64,000 nucleotides of DNA from Cryptosporangium arvum DSM 44712 (GTDB taxonomy: Bacteria; Actinomycetota; Actinomycetes; Mycobacteriales; Cryptosporangiaceae), in the NCBI RefSeq assembly GCF_000585375.1, contig NZ_KK073874.1:2418001-2482000 (forward strand). Reading direction: 5' to 3'. Of the stretch, positions 32,621 through 41,336 are shown piece after piece. Below the pieces are notes generated by a model that was given only the letters and a program-made list of their open reading frames with translations, searched no databases and had not been told where the DNA came from. Positions within the stretch are counted from its first letter, which is position 1, and each line of letters begins with the position of its first letter. The position numbers and the translations under genes are program-made.

Positions 32621-34978
32621 TCACACGCCGGCGAAGCGGGCGATGTCGGTGCTGTGGTCGACGTGGACCTTGGGAACGACCCCCGAGTACACGGCGGTGT
32701 AGCAGCCAGGACAGGACAACTGCCGGAACACCACCTCGTCGTCGATGTAATCCCTCGGGTCGGAGACGATCTGCGGCCCGGCCTCGGTAACCGGACCGTC
32801 GTAGCGCAGCAGAGCCAGCTGCGTGTCGGTCGTGGTGTCGGCGAGCTTCTGACCACAGTGCGCACACCCGACCAGCGAACCCGACATGACGAGGTTGTCA
32901 TCGATACGCCGCGCCGTGGCCAGGTCGACAGTCCCAGCCGGATCCGAAGCCTGATCCGAAGCCGGATCCGGAGCCGAAGTCGCAGCCGGATCCGGAGCCG
33001 GAGCCGCTCCGGATCGTGAGCCTCGGGCCTCGGCGAGCTCACGCCGCCGTTCCGCGGTGGCCTCCACATCCGCCGACCCGTCGGCGGCCAGCACGACACC
33101 GTAGACGTCCGCGGCCGCCCCGGGCGTGACCTTGAACTCGCGGACATCGGCCGCGACCGCCTCCGGGTCACGCCGCAGCGGGTCGCCGTACCCGCCACCG
33201 CCCTGCCAGTTCATGTAGAGCACCTCGCCGGGGGCCAGGTACGACTGGGCGTAACAGGGCGCGATCTCGGCCTCGCCGCCGAAGTCCTCCACGGACTGCG
33301 GGATCCTCCCCTCGGCCAGCGCCCGGTGGACGTCGGCGCCCCGCACGAGCACCTCGAGCCCGGTGTTGCCGGGATAGCCGCCGGCGAGCCCGTTGTTCTG
33401 GGCCACCGCCTTCCCGGCGGACGCGAACACCACGCCGGCCGGCACCTGCGAGCCGTGGAGCGCCACGGCGAGCGACGCGCTCACCCCACCGCGCTGACGG
33501 CCCGGACCACCGGAATCCGCCTCTTCCCGCCGCCACAGGGTCAGCAGCGGATAGAGGAACTCGGTCATCTCCACGTCGGGGATCCGACCCATCGGGATGC
33601 AGAACAGGCCACCGGTGTCCATGCCGTCGAGCTCGGGGCGGGCGCCGTACCCGCCGGCCATCGGCTCCATCATGATGTTCAGGAACGGCACCGGCGCCTC
33701 ACCGCGCTGGTCGAGCCCGGCGACGACCGCCGTGTCCCAGGTGCCGCAGCAGGCCGCCTGGACGCTCTTGCCCAGATCGGGGGAGCAGTCGAGTAGCTGC
33801 GAGAGACACTCGGCGACCAGCGTTCCGGTCAGCCAGGCGGGCCCGATCGGACCCCGGCCGACCGCCGCCGGGAACGTGGCGTTGTTGATCGTGCCTTCCT
33901 CGGAGATCAGGTCGAAGCAACGCATCAACCCGCCCGCCGACCACGGGATGTCCTGCGCGAGCATCGGTAGCAGCGCCAGCATCACGCCGCCTCGCATGCC
34001 CGCGTAGGTGCAGTTGATGACGCCGGCCTGCGGATCGGTGCCGGTGAAGTCGAACGTCAGCCGGTCGTCCTGTTTGACCATCGCGACCGTGATCTTGTGG
34101 ACGCCGCGGTCACCCTCGTGCGACTGGTCCTGGTAACCGGTGGCCTTCCAGGTGCCGTCGGGCAGCGAGCGCAGCTTGTCGCGCAGCCGGCTCTCGGCGT
34201 CGGACATCATCCGCTTCATCACGGCCTTGACGGTGTCGGCCCCGTACTGGTCGATGACCTCGTGCAGGCGCTTGCGGCCGACGGTGTTGGCGCCGATCTT
34301 GGCCCGCAGGTCGAGGCTGACCAGCATCGGCACCCGGGACCGGCGGATCCACAGGTCGGCGACGTCGTCCTGGAGCGCGAAGTCACGGACCACCTTCACC
34401 GGTGGCGTGGGCAGCGCCTCGGAGAACACGTCCTGTGCCGCCGGGCTGAACGAGCCGAGGCCGACGCCGCCCAGATCGGGCTCGTGGCAGATCGCGCTGG
34501 TCCAGGCGAAGAGCTTGCCGTCGTGGAAAACCGGCTGGTAGACGATGACGTCGTTCTGGTGCAGGCCGCCGCCGACCCAGGGGTCGTTGCAGAGGAACAT
34601 GTCACCCTCGCGGATGCCGGGGTTGGTGGCCCGGTTGCGCAGCGTCCAGTAGATCGCCAGGTCGACGGCGCCGACCAGCATCGTGTTGTAGAGGCCTACC
34701 TGAACTTCTTGACCGACCTCGTCGCAGATCGCGAAGTCGAAGTCGTTGGCGTCGGTGACGATCGGGGACCCGGACATGCGCTGCAGCGCTTCGCCCATCT
34801 CCTCGGTGACCGACCAGAGCCGGTGGCGGATGACCTCGTAGGTGAGCGGGTCGAGGCCGTCGATCTGGTCCTGGGTGACGGAGTGGACGGGCAGGCTGTC
34901 CGGCAGTTCCGCGGCGAGTGCGTCGGGGTCGACGGGTCGGCTCGCGAAGCGCTCGGAACCGGGGATCGGCATGGTCAT
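32621..34978 (-). CDS. HyuB/acetone-carboxylase-alpha-like protein fused to an acetone-carboxylase-gamma-like zinc domain
   Basis: A 785-residue protein. Residues 1-640 are the hydantoinase B / acetone carboxylase alpha domain (LDPLTYEVIRHRLWSVTEEMGEAL, GDMFLCNDPWVGGGLHQNDV, VINCTYAGMRGGVML, GGYPGNTG, NWQGGGGYGDP). About 653-684 is a low-complexity Ala/Pro/Asp/Ser linker. Residues 705-759 hold CAHC and CPGC, the zinc-ribbon pattern of the acetone carboxylase gamma subunit. The fusion argues for an ATP-dependent carboxylase (acetone/acetophenone type) over a plain hydantoinase. The start overlaps the hyuA stop by four bases, so the two subunits are cotranslated. No separate gamma gene is present. 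Confidence 0.85.
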   Translation of the reverse strand: MTMPIPGSERFASRPVDPDALAAELPDSLPVHSVTQDQIDGLDPLTYEVIRHRLWSVTEEMGEALQRMSGSPIVTDANDFDFAICDEVGQEVQVGLYNTMLVGAVDLAIYWTLRNRATNPGIREGDMFLCNDPWVGGGLHQNDVIVYQPVFHDGKLFAWTSAICHEPDLGGVGLGSFSPAAQDVFSEALPTPPVKVVRDFALQDDVADLWIRRSRVPMLVSLDLRAKIGANTVGRKRLHEVIDQYGADTVKAVMKRMMSDAESRLRDKLRSLPDGTWKATGYQDQSHEGDRGVHKITVAMVKQDDRLTFDFTGTDPQAGVINCTYAGMRGGVMLALLPMLAQDIPWSAGGLMRCFDLISEEGTINNATFPAAVGRGPIGPAWLTGTLVAECLSQLLDCSPDLGKSVQAACCGTWDTAVVAGLDQRGEAPVPFLNIMMEPMAGGYGARPELDGMDTGGLFCIPMGRIPDVEMTEFLYPLLTLWRREEADSGGPGRQRGGVSASLAVALHGSQVPAGVVFASAGKAVAQNNGLAGGYPGNTGLEVLVRGADVHRALAEGRIPQSVEDFGGEAEIAPCYAQSYLAPGEVLYMNWQGGGGYGDPLRRDPEAVAADVREFKVTPGAAADVYGVVLAADGSADVEATAERRRELAEARGSRSGAAPAPDPAATSAPDPASDQASDPAGTVDLATARRIDDNLVMSGSLVGCAHCGQKLADTTTDTQLALLRYDGPVTEAGPQIVSDPRDYIDDEVVFRQLSCPGCYTAVYSGVVPKVHVDHSTDIARFAGV
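32929..33022. repeat. Short in-frame repeat coding the interdomain linker
   Basis: GGATCCGGAGCC-like 6-base steps (GATCCG alternating with AAGCC/GAGCC) repeat imperfectly through this stretch of the fused hyuB gene. They encode a DPA/SDP-rich flexible tether between the carboxylase and zinc domains, and probably arose by slippage. Confidence 0.6.
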
Positions 34979-37086
34979 GAGCGGGTCTCCGTGGTGATCG
35001 TCAGGTTGCCGAGGTGGTCGACGGTGCCGCTCATGCCGGGCGGCACGACGACCGTGGTCGTCGGCACCTCGATGACGGCCGGCCCGGCGACGACGTGTCC
35101 GTGCCGCAGGGCGCGGTAGTCGTAGACGGGCGTGTCGACGTATCCCTGCCGCGGATCGAGGCAGATTTTGCGGACGTCGGACCGCGCGGCCGCCGGGTCG
35201 GGCGTATCGGCATCGGCGAGCTTCGGCAGCTGCGGGTTGAACGGCAGGATGCCGGTGGCTCGGACGCGGAACGTGATGGCCTGGATACCGGCGGCGCTGA
35301 AGCCGGTGCCCTCACCGAAGAGCTCGGCGTACCGGCGCTCGAAGTCTTTCGCCACCGTGGACATCGCGCCGTCGTCGAGCCTGCCCTCGGGCACCGTGAC
35401 CGACACTTCGGCCAGCTGCGAGGTGTAGCGCAGATCGATCGAGCGGACGTACTCGATGCGGTTGTAGCGCAGGCCCTGCCGCTCGAGGTCAGCCGCCAGC
35501 GTCGCTTCCAACTCGTCGAAGTGACGCTGGACCTGGGCGGCGGGCAGCGGCATCTGACCGGGGTCGGACACCTCGCGGGCCAGCACGATGTCCGAGGAGG
35601 CCAGACCGTAGGCGGAGAACGCCGATGCGACCGGGCCGAGGGGCACGACGACCTCGCGGACGCCGACCTCGGCAGCGTACGAGGCACAGTACGCGGGGCC
35701 GGCCCCGCCGAACGCGTAGAGCACGAACTCGCGCGGGTCGTGCCCGGCCTCGACGACGGTCTTGCGCAACAGGTCGCCGGTCTGGGCGTTCTGGATCGCG
35801 TAGATCGCGGCGGCGGCGTCCTCGACGCTGAGTTTCAAGGGTTCGGCGATCTTCGTCCGGATGGCCTCGCAAGCGGCCTGGAGGTCGAGTGCCTTGCGCC
35901 CTCCGAGCAAGCCGGACTCGGGCAGGATGCCGAGAACCAGGTTGGCGTCGGTGTTCGTCGGTTCGGTGCCGCCGGCGCCGTAGCAGGCCGGGCCCGGCAC
36001 CGACTGGGCGCTGCGCGGGCCTACGCGCAGGTTGCCGCCGGCGTCGATCCACGCGATCGCGCCGCCGCCGGAGCCGATCGCGTGCACCTCGAGCGTGGGG
36101 ACGTTGATCGGGTGGTGGTTGATCACCGTGGTGCTCGTGCGCACCGGCTCGCCGTCGACCACGAGCCCGACCAGGAACGTGGTGCCGCCGACGTCGGTGG
36201 AGATGATGTTGCGATGGCCGAGCTGCTGACCCAGTGAGACCGCGCCGACGACACCGCCGGTCAGCACCGAGCCGACCGTGCTGATCGCGGCGCGGGGCGC
36301 CTCGGCCGCCGCGATCGCGCCGCCGTTGCTCTGCATGACCAGCAGCGGGCCGGTGAGGCCCTCGGCACGCAGCCGCTCCTCCAGCGTGCCGAGGTAGCTG
36401 CGCAGGCCCGGGCCGATCTGGGCGCTCATGATCGTCGTCGAGCTGCGGGCGAACTCGCGGATCCGCGGGCTGACCTCGCTGGAGAGCGCGACGAAGACGT
36501 CCGCGTCGATCTCGTGCACCAGCTCGCGGATGCGTTGCTCGTGGGTGGGGTTCTTGAACGACCAGAGCAGTGACACCGCGATCGAACGGATGCCTTGGTC
36601 GAGCAGGCCACGCACCGCGACACGCACCGATTGCTCGTCGAGCCCGACGATGACGGTGCCGTCGCGGTCGAGACGCTCGACGACCTCGACCGCGTGCCGC
36701 TTCGGGATCAGCGTGTGGCTCTTGGTCTGGCCCAGCACGTTCTGGAGCTGGTCGGGCGAGGAGCCGAGGTAACGACCTTCGACGTTCATGATGAAGATCG
36801 AGTCGCGGTGGCCCTGCGTCGTGATGAAGCCGACCGGCGGCACGTTGCCCATGACCAGAGCGTTCAGCGACGACGTGGTGCCGTGGGCGATGTGGTGGGT
36901 CTTCGCGAGCATCTGCTCGAGCGGCTCGCCGAGGTTCTCGGCCAGCACCGCGAGGACATCCATGACGCCCTGGGAGTAGTCCGGCGGCGTCGACGGAGCC
37001 TTGGCCGCGACCAGGTTGCCCGAATCGTCGTCGAGCACCGCGTCCGTGAAGGTCCCACCGACATCCACACCGATGACGTAAGCCAT
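34975..37086 (-). CDS. HyuA/acetone-carboxylase-beta-like ATP-binding subunit
   Basis: A 703-residue ASKHA-fold subunit: GVDVGGTFTDAVL (phosphate 1), HGTTSSLNALVMG, VMQSNGGAIAAAEAPR, STDVGGTTFLVG (phosphate 2) and EVHAIGSGGGAIAWID, followed by the C-terminal hydantoinase A domain ending GPAVIEVPTTTVVVPPG. It couples ATP hydrolysis to ring opening or substrate carboxylation with the HyuB partner. AAGGCGGAC precedes ATG 37086. First gene of the two-gene operon; a good sigma-A-like promoter and a TGACG palindrome lie upstream. Confidence 0.93.
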   Translation of the reverse strand: MAYVIGVDVGGTFTDAVLDDDSGNLVAAKAPSTPPDYSQGVMDVLAVLAENLGEPLEQMLAKTHHIAHGTTSSLNALVMGNVPPVGFITTQGHRDSIFIMNVEGRYLGSSPDQLQNVLGQTKSHTLIPKRHAVEVVERLDRDGTVIVGLDEQSVRVAVRGLLDQGIRSIAVSLLWSFKNPTHEQRIRELVHEIDADVFVALSSEVSPRIREFARSSTTIMSAQIGPGLRSYLGTLEERLRAEGLTGPLLVMQSNGGAIAAAEAPRAAISTVGSVLTGGVVGAVSLGQQLGHRNIISTDVGGTTFLVGLVVDGEPVRTSTTVINHHPINVPTLEVHAIGSGGGAIAWIDAGGNLRVGPRSAQSVPGPACYGAGGTEPTNTDANLVLGILPESGLLGGRKALDLQAACEAIRTKIAEPLKLSVEDAAAAIYAIQNAQTGDLLRKTVVEAGHDPREFVLYAFGGAGPAYCASYAAEVGVREVVVPLGPVASAFSAYGLASSDIVLAREVSDPGQMPLPAAQVQRHFDELEATLAADLERQGLRYNRIEYVRSIDLRYTSQLAEVSVTVPEGRLDDGAMSTVAKDFERRYAELFGEGTGFSAAGIQAITFRVRATGILPFNPQLPKLADADTPDPAAARSDVRKICLDPRQGYVDTPVYDYRALRHGHVVAGPAVIEVPTTTVVVPPGMSGTVDHLGNLTITTETRS

Positions 37087-37123
37087 GTCAGTCCGCCTTG
37101 CGTTCTGTGTCTGGGCTCACACA

Positions 37124-37152
37124 ACATAAGCAACCGCTGACGCCGCCGTCAA
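37124..37152 (-). promoter_or_regulatory. Promoter of the hyuA-hyuB operon
   Basis: On the minus strand TTGACG (37152-37147), exactly 17 bases, then TTATGT (37129-37124). The inverted repeat TGACG-CCGC-CGTCA (37138-37151) overlaps the -35 box and could bind the TetR encoded just upstream. Confidence 0.6.
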
Positions 37153-37210
37153 TAGGTCGACGCAGGTGTAAATATTGCTGCTGGGTGGGGTGGTGGACGC
37201 ATGCGTATGC

Positions 37211-37233
37211 CCCCCGGAGTGGTACTCCGGGGG
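37211..37233 (-). terminator. Perfect hairpin terminator of the TetR gene
   Basis: CCCCCGGAGT and ACTCCGGGGG form an exact 10-base stem around GGT, 18 bases beyond the TetR stop. It separates the TetR message from the hyu operon that starts about 80 bases further on. Confidence 0.7.
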
Positions 37234-37251
37234 TGGGGACGTGCCGCGGTG

Positions 37252-37998
37252 CTAGAGGAGCCGTTCGAGGCGGTCGAGGTCTTCCCGAACCGCGGACAGG
37301 GCTTCGGCGGTCGACTGGGGTGCGCGCCCGTCGTCGCGGCCGCGGAGGCCGGCGACCGCCATGTCGGCGAGCTCGTCGCACACCTTCACCAGGTCGTCAC
37401 GGCCGCCGGGGCGGTACCACCACGCCACCCAGTTCGCCATGCCCAGGGCGCCGAGGGCGGCGACCCGCGGATCCACGGTGCGGAACACCCCGCTGTGCAC
37501 ACCCTCCTCGATCACGCCCGCGATCGATTTGAGCACCGAGCGGCGTCCGGCCTCGTGCGTGGTGGCGATCTCCACCGGCAGATCGGCCTCGGACCGGACC
37601 AGCAGCCGGAACCGGTCGGCGTGCTCGCCCTGCCGCCGGGCGGTGCTCGCGACGATCGAGTGGAGCTTCTCGGCCGGCCCGGTGTCGGTGCGCTCGGCCT
37701 CCGCCGCGATGTCGGTCGCCGCGTCCTGGGTGATCTCGGCGACCAGCTTGGCCAGCAACTCTTCCTTGCTGCTGACGTAGTGGTAGAGCGCCGGGCGGGT
37801 GAGGCCGACGGCGTCGGCGATGTCCTGGAAGTTGGTGCCGGCGAAGCCCCGCTCGGCGAAGAGCCGGGTGGCGTGGACGTAGATCTCCTGCTCGATCAGC
37901 CCCCGGCGGGTGTTCGTGCGGGCCTCGGCGGCCTTGAGGACGGTTCGGCGTGCGCGCTTCGCGGGCAGCTTCGCGGGGTCGCCCTGACTTCCGGTCAT
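37252..37998 (-). CDS. TetR-family transcriptional regulator
   Basis: A 248-residue regulator with a basic N-terminal extension (KLPAKRARRTVLKAAEART) before the helix-turn-helix at about residues 37-80 (ATRLFAERGFAGTNFQDIADAVGLTRPALYHYVSSKEEL) and a TetR_C domain with YRPGG. It lies between the hyuA-hyuB operon on its own strand and the divergent maleate-isomerase-like operon. It is the natural candidate to control both with a pathway intermediate as inducer (inference from position). Confidence 0.92.
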   Translation of the reverse strand: MTGSQGDPAKLPAKRARRTVLKAAEARTNTRRGLIEQEIYVHATRLFAERGFAGTNFQDIADAVGLTRPALYHYVSSKEELLAKLVAEITQDAATDIAAEAERTDTGPAEKLHSIVASTARRQGEHADRFRLLVRSEADLPVEIATTHEAGRRSVLKSIAGVIEEGVHSGVFRTVDPRVAALGALGMANWVAWWYRPGGRDDLVKVCDELADMAVAGLRGRDDGRAPQSTAEALSAVREDLDRLERLL

Positions 37999-38092
37999 GA
38001 ACGGTCACGTTATCAATTCGTCGGCCGTGTCCAACGCGGCGGTGCTGACGCAAGCGTTGACTTTTCGTCGGGCGCGTTGAAAAATCGTGTCC

Positions 38093-38845
38093 ATGAAGCA
38101 TGTGCGTGTAGGGCTCGTCGTCCCCAGCTCGAACGTCACCGTCGAGACCGAGATGCCGGCGGTACTCAGCCGTCACCCGGCCGCGACGTTCTCGTTCCAC
38201 GCGAGCCGGATGCGGATGGCCCGCGTCTCCCCGGAAGGTCTCGCCGCGATGAACGCGCAGCGGGAGCGATGCGTCCTCGAGCTCGGCGACGCGGGCACCG
38301 ACGTATTGCTCTACGCCTGCCTGGTCGCATTGATGGCCGCCGGGACGGGGGAGCACCAGCGCGTCGAAGGGCTGGTCGCCGAGCAGCTGGCGACCGGCGG
38401 TGCCGACACGCTCGTCCGGTCGAGCGCCGGTGCGCTCACCGAGGGGTTGCGTGCGCTCGGCGCCCGCCGCATCGCGCTGGTCACGCCGTACCTGCGTTCA
38501 CTGGCCGAGAAGGTCGTCAGGTATCTGGAGGCCGAGGGTTTCGAGGTCGCCGACTGGCGTGCGCTCGAGGTCGAGGACAACGTCGCGGTCGGCTGCATCC
38601 CCGGTGACCGGGTGATGGACGCCGCGCGCTCCCTCGACCTCACCGGTGTCGACGCCCTGGTGATCTCCGCGTGCGTGCAGATGCCGTCGCTGGGGCTGAT
38701 CGACGCGGCGGAGAAGGAGTTCGGGTTGCCGGTCCTGTCGGCCGCCACCGCCGGTGCCTACAGCATCCTGCGCGCCACCGATCTGCCGGTGGCGATCTCC
38801 GGCGCCGGTTCGCTGCTCCGCGCCGATGTCCCCGTCCCGGCCTGA
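38093..38845 (+). CDS. Maleate isomerase / arylmalonate decarboxylase-family (Asp/Glu racemase superfamily) enzyme
   Basis: A 250-residue cofactor-free enzyme: VRVGLVVPSSNVTVETEMP at the N-terminus, then two active-site cysteine segments, LLYACLVALMA (about residue 76) and LVISACVQMPS (about residue 197). Two cysteines are expected for maleate cis-trans isomerase, whereas arylmalonate decarboxylase keeps one, so an isomerase is favoured. ATG 38093 follows a weak -10-like AAAAAT with TTGACT 17 bases before it, so the message may be leaderless. First gene of a four-gene operon divergent from the TetR gene. Confidence 0.85.
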   Translation: MKHVRVGLVVPSSNVTVETEMPAVLSRHPAATFSFHASRMRMARVSPEGLAAMNAQRERCVLELGDAGTDVLLYACLVALMAAGTGEHQRVEGLVAEQLATGGADTLVRSSAGALTEGLRALGARRIALVTPYLRSLAEKVVRYLEAEGFEVADWRALEVEDNVAVGCIPGDRVMDAARSLDLTGVDALVISACVQMPSLGLIDAAEKEFGLPVLSAATAGAYSILRATDLPVAISGAGSLLRADVPVPA

Positions 38846-38856
38846 GAGAGGTCCTC

Positions 38857-39498
38857 GTGGAACACCTCGTTCGCGGCGTCGATCACGCCGCTTTCCCGAC
38901 GTTCGATCCGGCCGGCACGGTCAAGTTCTATCGCGACACCCTCGGCTTCCCGGTCGTGCACTCGATCTGTGCGGCCGGCTGGGGGCCGGAGGCCCACCCG
39001 GACTTCATCCACTTCTTCTTCGACATCGGCGGCGGGGACAGGCTCGCGTTCTTCTACTACTTCGGTCTCCCCGCGCCCGACACCAGCGGAGGCCAGGGCG
39101 ATGTGTACGCCCGCTTCGGCGACGACACCCCGCTGTTCTTCGTGCGCTCCCGCCACCTGGCACTGCACGTCGACTCCGAGAAGCACCTGCTCGAGTACCG
39201 CCGACGGCTCGATGCCAGTGAGTGGCCGGTCGAGATGCAGATCCAGCACGAGACGATCGAGTCGATCTACACCCACGACCCGAACGGCTACATGGTCGAG
39301 ATCACCCGCGCGATGCGCCCGGTGACGCCCCAGGAGGACCTCGACGCCAACCTGACGATCGACGCGCTCGTCGACGTCGTCGCGCGGCCGGGAGCCGGGA
39401 TGGATGATCTGCTGGTGCGCAAGGCCGAACTGATCGTCGAGCGGGCCGCGCAGTGGCAGGAACAGCACGCCGCCCCGGAAGGGCCGGTGCGCTCATGA
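38857..39498 (+). CDS. VOC-family protein (glyoxalase / extradiol-dioxygenase-like)
   Basis: A 213-residue vicinal-oxygen-chelate fold protein with candidate metal ligands His in VRGVDHAAFPTFD, His in HLALHVDSEKH and Glu in NGYMVEITRAM, the last in the typical D-P-N-G-Y-x-x-E setting of extradiol dioxygenases. A C-terminal helical extension follows (about residues 160-213). GTG 38857 has AGAGAGG upstream. It is 11 bases after the isomerase-like gene and overlaps the next gene by four bases. A ring-cleaving or isomerising role is likely. Confidence 0.85.
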   Translation: MEHLVRGVDHAAFPTFDPAGTVKFYRDTLGFPVVHSICAAGWGPEAHPDFIHFFFDIGGGDRLAFFYYFGLPAPDTSGGQGDVYARFGDDTPLFFVRSRHLALHVDSEKHLLEYRRRLDASEWPVEMQIQHETIESIYTHDPNGYMVEITRAMRPVTPQEDLDANLTIDALVDVVARPGAGMDDLLVRKAELIVERAAQWQEQHAAPEGPVRS

Positions 39499-39743
39499 CG
39501 AATCGGCTGTTCGTGCTCGACGTCCCGGAGAACATCCCGGTCGTGGCCGTCGCTGAGGCTTTGCCCCAGGTCACGATCGACCGGGTGGGGCCGTACTTCG
39601 TACTCGAGTCCGATACGCCGATCTCGATCGATCGGCGGAGCACCGGCGTGCGGCACGCGGTCTGGTACAGCTGCGTCGCCGGCCTGGCGGGCTGGCGGAT
39701 CGCCCAGTGGGACAAGGACGCGCTCCGGACGGAAGACCGGTGA
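39495..39743 (+). CDS. Small protein of unknown function
   Basis: An 82-residue protein I do not recognise (MTNRLFVLDVPENIPVVAVA...). It has mixed strand/helix character and a hydrophobic stretch around WYSCVAGLAGW, but no signal or clear membrane segment. Its ATG overlaps the VOC-gene stop (ATGA) and its stop overlaps the hydrolase start (GTGA). It is therefore a real, translationally coupled gene. It could be a small subunit or accessory factor of one of the operon's enzymes. Confidence 0.8.
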   Translation: MTNRLFVLDVPENIPVVAVAEALPQVTIDRVGPYFVLESDTPISIDRRSTGVRHAVWYSCVAGLAGWRIAQWDKDALRTEDR

Positions 39744-40966
39744 CCCGGGGCCTCGGTGCCGGGCGGTACGCCGATCCGGTCCTCGCCGCGGACGCCCCCA
39801 CCTCGGTGCACGAGCTCACCACCGTCGACGGCGCGCACGTCACCGGAGTGCTGAGGGTGCCGCCGGGCGCGCGGACCGTCGTGACGCTCATGCACCCGCG
39901 CCAGGACGTCACACACCACGCGCTCGTGCCTCACGTGCTCGCGTCCGGCCGCGCCGTCTGGACGCAGGGGTCACGCTCGCCGAACAACGACCTGAATCTG
40001 CTGCACGAACAGGCTGTTCTCGACTTCGCGGCCGGCCAGGTGTTCCTGCGTGAACGCGGGTTCGAACAGATCGTCACCCTCGGGCACTCCGGTGGTGCCA
40101 CCCTGGCGGCGTTCTACTGCCAGCAGGCGGCGCTCGCTCCGGGTCAGCGTCTCGCGACCGCGCCGTCCGGCCGCCCGGTCGCGCTGAACGACGCGACGAT
40201 GCCGCTACCCGACGGCGCCGTGTTCCTCGCGCCGCACCCCGGGCAGGGCGCCCTGCTCCAGAGGGTCATCGATCCCTCGGTCGTGGACGAGAACGACCCA
40301 CTCGCCGTCGATCCCTCGCTGGATCCGTTCGCGGTAGCCAACGGCTTCCGCGAGGCACCCGTGTCGGCGGAGTACGAGCCGGAGTTCATCGCGCGCTACC
40401 GCGCGGCGCAGGCGGCTCGGGTGCGACGGATCGATGCCGCCGCTGCGGCCCTCGTCGCTGAAGGCCGGGCCGCCAACCGCGCGTTCAAGCGCTCGGGCGA
40501 CGCGGGGGAGCGGCGCCGTGCTCTGGCGCCGCGAATCGTCACGGTGCACCGCACCGACGCCGACCTGCGCAATGTCGACCTCTCGATCGATCCGAACGCC
40601 CGCCCGTACGGCTCGCTGTTCGGCCGTCGGCCCGATCTCACCAACTTCGGGTTGGTCGGGTTCGGCCGGATGTCCACCGCCGAGGCGTGGATGTCGACGT
40701 GGAGCACCACCACCACGAACGCGGACTTCCTACGGTGCGCACCCGGCGTCACGGTGCCGACGCTGCTGCTGGAATTCACCGGCGACCAGGCGTCGTTCCC
40801 GTCCGACATCGCGGCGTTCGCGACGGCGCTCGGTGCCTCTGACCTCACCGTCGATGCGGTCCCGGGCACCCACTTCGGCCGCGAGCTGACCGCTGGCGCC
40901 CCGTCAGGCAACGAACTCGCCTCCGCGGTGATCCACCAGTGGCTGGCCGCCCGCTTCCCCGCCTGA
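39740..40966 (+). CDS. Alpha/beta hydrolase
   Basis: A 408-residue alpha/beta hydrolase: TVVTLMHPRQDVTHH at the oxyanion region, nucleophile Ser in VTLGHSGGATLAAFYCQQA (about residue 122), an inserted helical lid of roughly 120 residues (IARYRAAQAARVRRIDAA and on), late acid in LLEFTGDQASFP and His in VPGTHFGRELT. Larger than usual for the fold. Last gene of the isomerase-VOC-unknown-hydrolase operon, overlapping the preceding gene by four bases. It probably hydrolyses an ester, amide or ring-cleavage product. Confidence 0.87.
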   Translation: MTRGLGAGRYADPVLAADAPTSVHELTTVDGAHVTGVLRVPPGARTVVTLMHPRQDVTHHALVPHVLASGRAVWTQGSRSPNNDLNLLHEQAVLDFAAGQVFLRERGFEQIVTLGHSGGATLAAFYCQQAALAPGQRLATAPSGRPVALNDATMPLPDGAVFLAPHPGQGALLQRVIDPSVVDENDPLAVDPSLDPFAVANGFREAPVSAEYEPEFIARYRAAQAARVRRIDAAAAALVAEGRAANRAFKRSGDAGERRRALAPRIVTVHRTDADLRNVDLSIDPNARPYGSLFGRRPDLTNFGLVGFGRMSTAEAWMSTWSTTTTNADFLRCAPGVTVPTLLLEFTGDQASFPSDIAAFATALGASDLTVDAVPGTHFGRELTAGAPSGNELASAVIHQWLAARFPA

Positions 40967-41336
40967 CCGCGCTCCTCCCCACAATGACCCCGTACTGCCC
41001 GCAGTGCCCGCGCCGCGCCGGCTCGGCCTCGGTGGCGCACGGCATCAGCGTCGCTGCGCGCACTTGCTCGGCTTGGCGAGGTCCGCGGTCTCTCGCGAAG
41101 CGACCACGTGCTGATCGGCCGGCCTGACCCGGGGGCCGAGTCGGACCGCGTGGGCGGCGGGCACGAGTACCGGAGCAGGTGCTCCACCGGCTTCCTCACG
41201 CCCAGAGGCTGGGCTGCTTCGAGTGGGCTGGGCTGCTTCGATTGGGCCGGGCTGCTTCGAGTGGGCCGGCGCAGTCTCCCCGTGCGATGAGGGCCGGGCC
41301 TTCGGGCGCGGGTGGTCTGCCGGTTCTCGGGTCCGC
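40967..41336. other. Intergenic region without a gene
   Basis: About 370 bases between convergent genes. Codon statistics of the short frames here are poor and none shows a domain. The only structure I see is the 19-base tandem repeat at 41208-41270. The region may be the relic of deleted DNA. Confidence 0.6.
41208..41270. repeat. Three-copy 19-base tandem repeat
   Basis: GGGCTGCTTCGAGTGGGCC-like units have GCTGCTTC at 41213, 41232 and 41251, exactly 19 bases apart, with one or two mismatches between copies. Confidence 0.75.

Noticed and set aside
41108-41290. Small frame in the 40967-41336 gap
   Set aside because: It is made mostly of the 19-base repeat and shows no ribosome site or homology.
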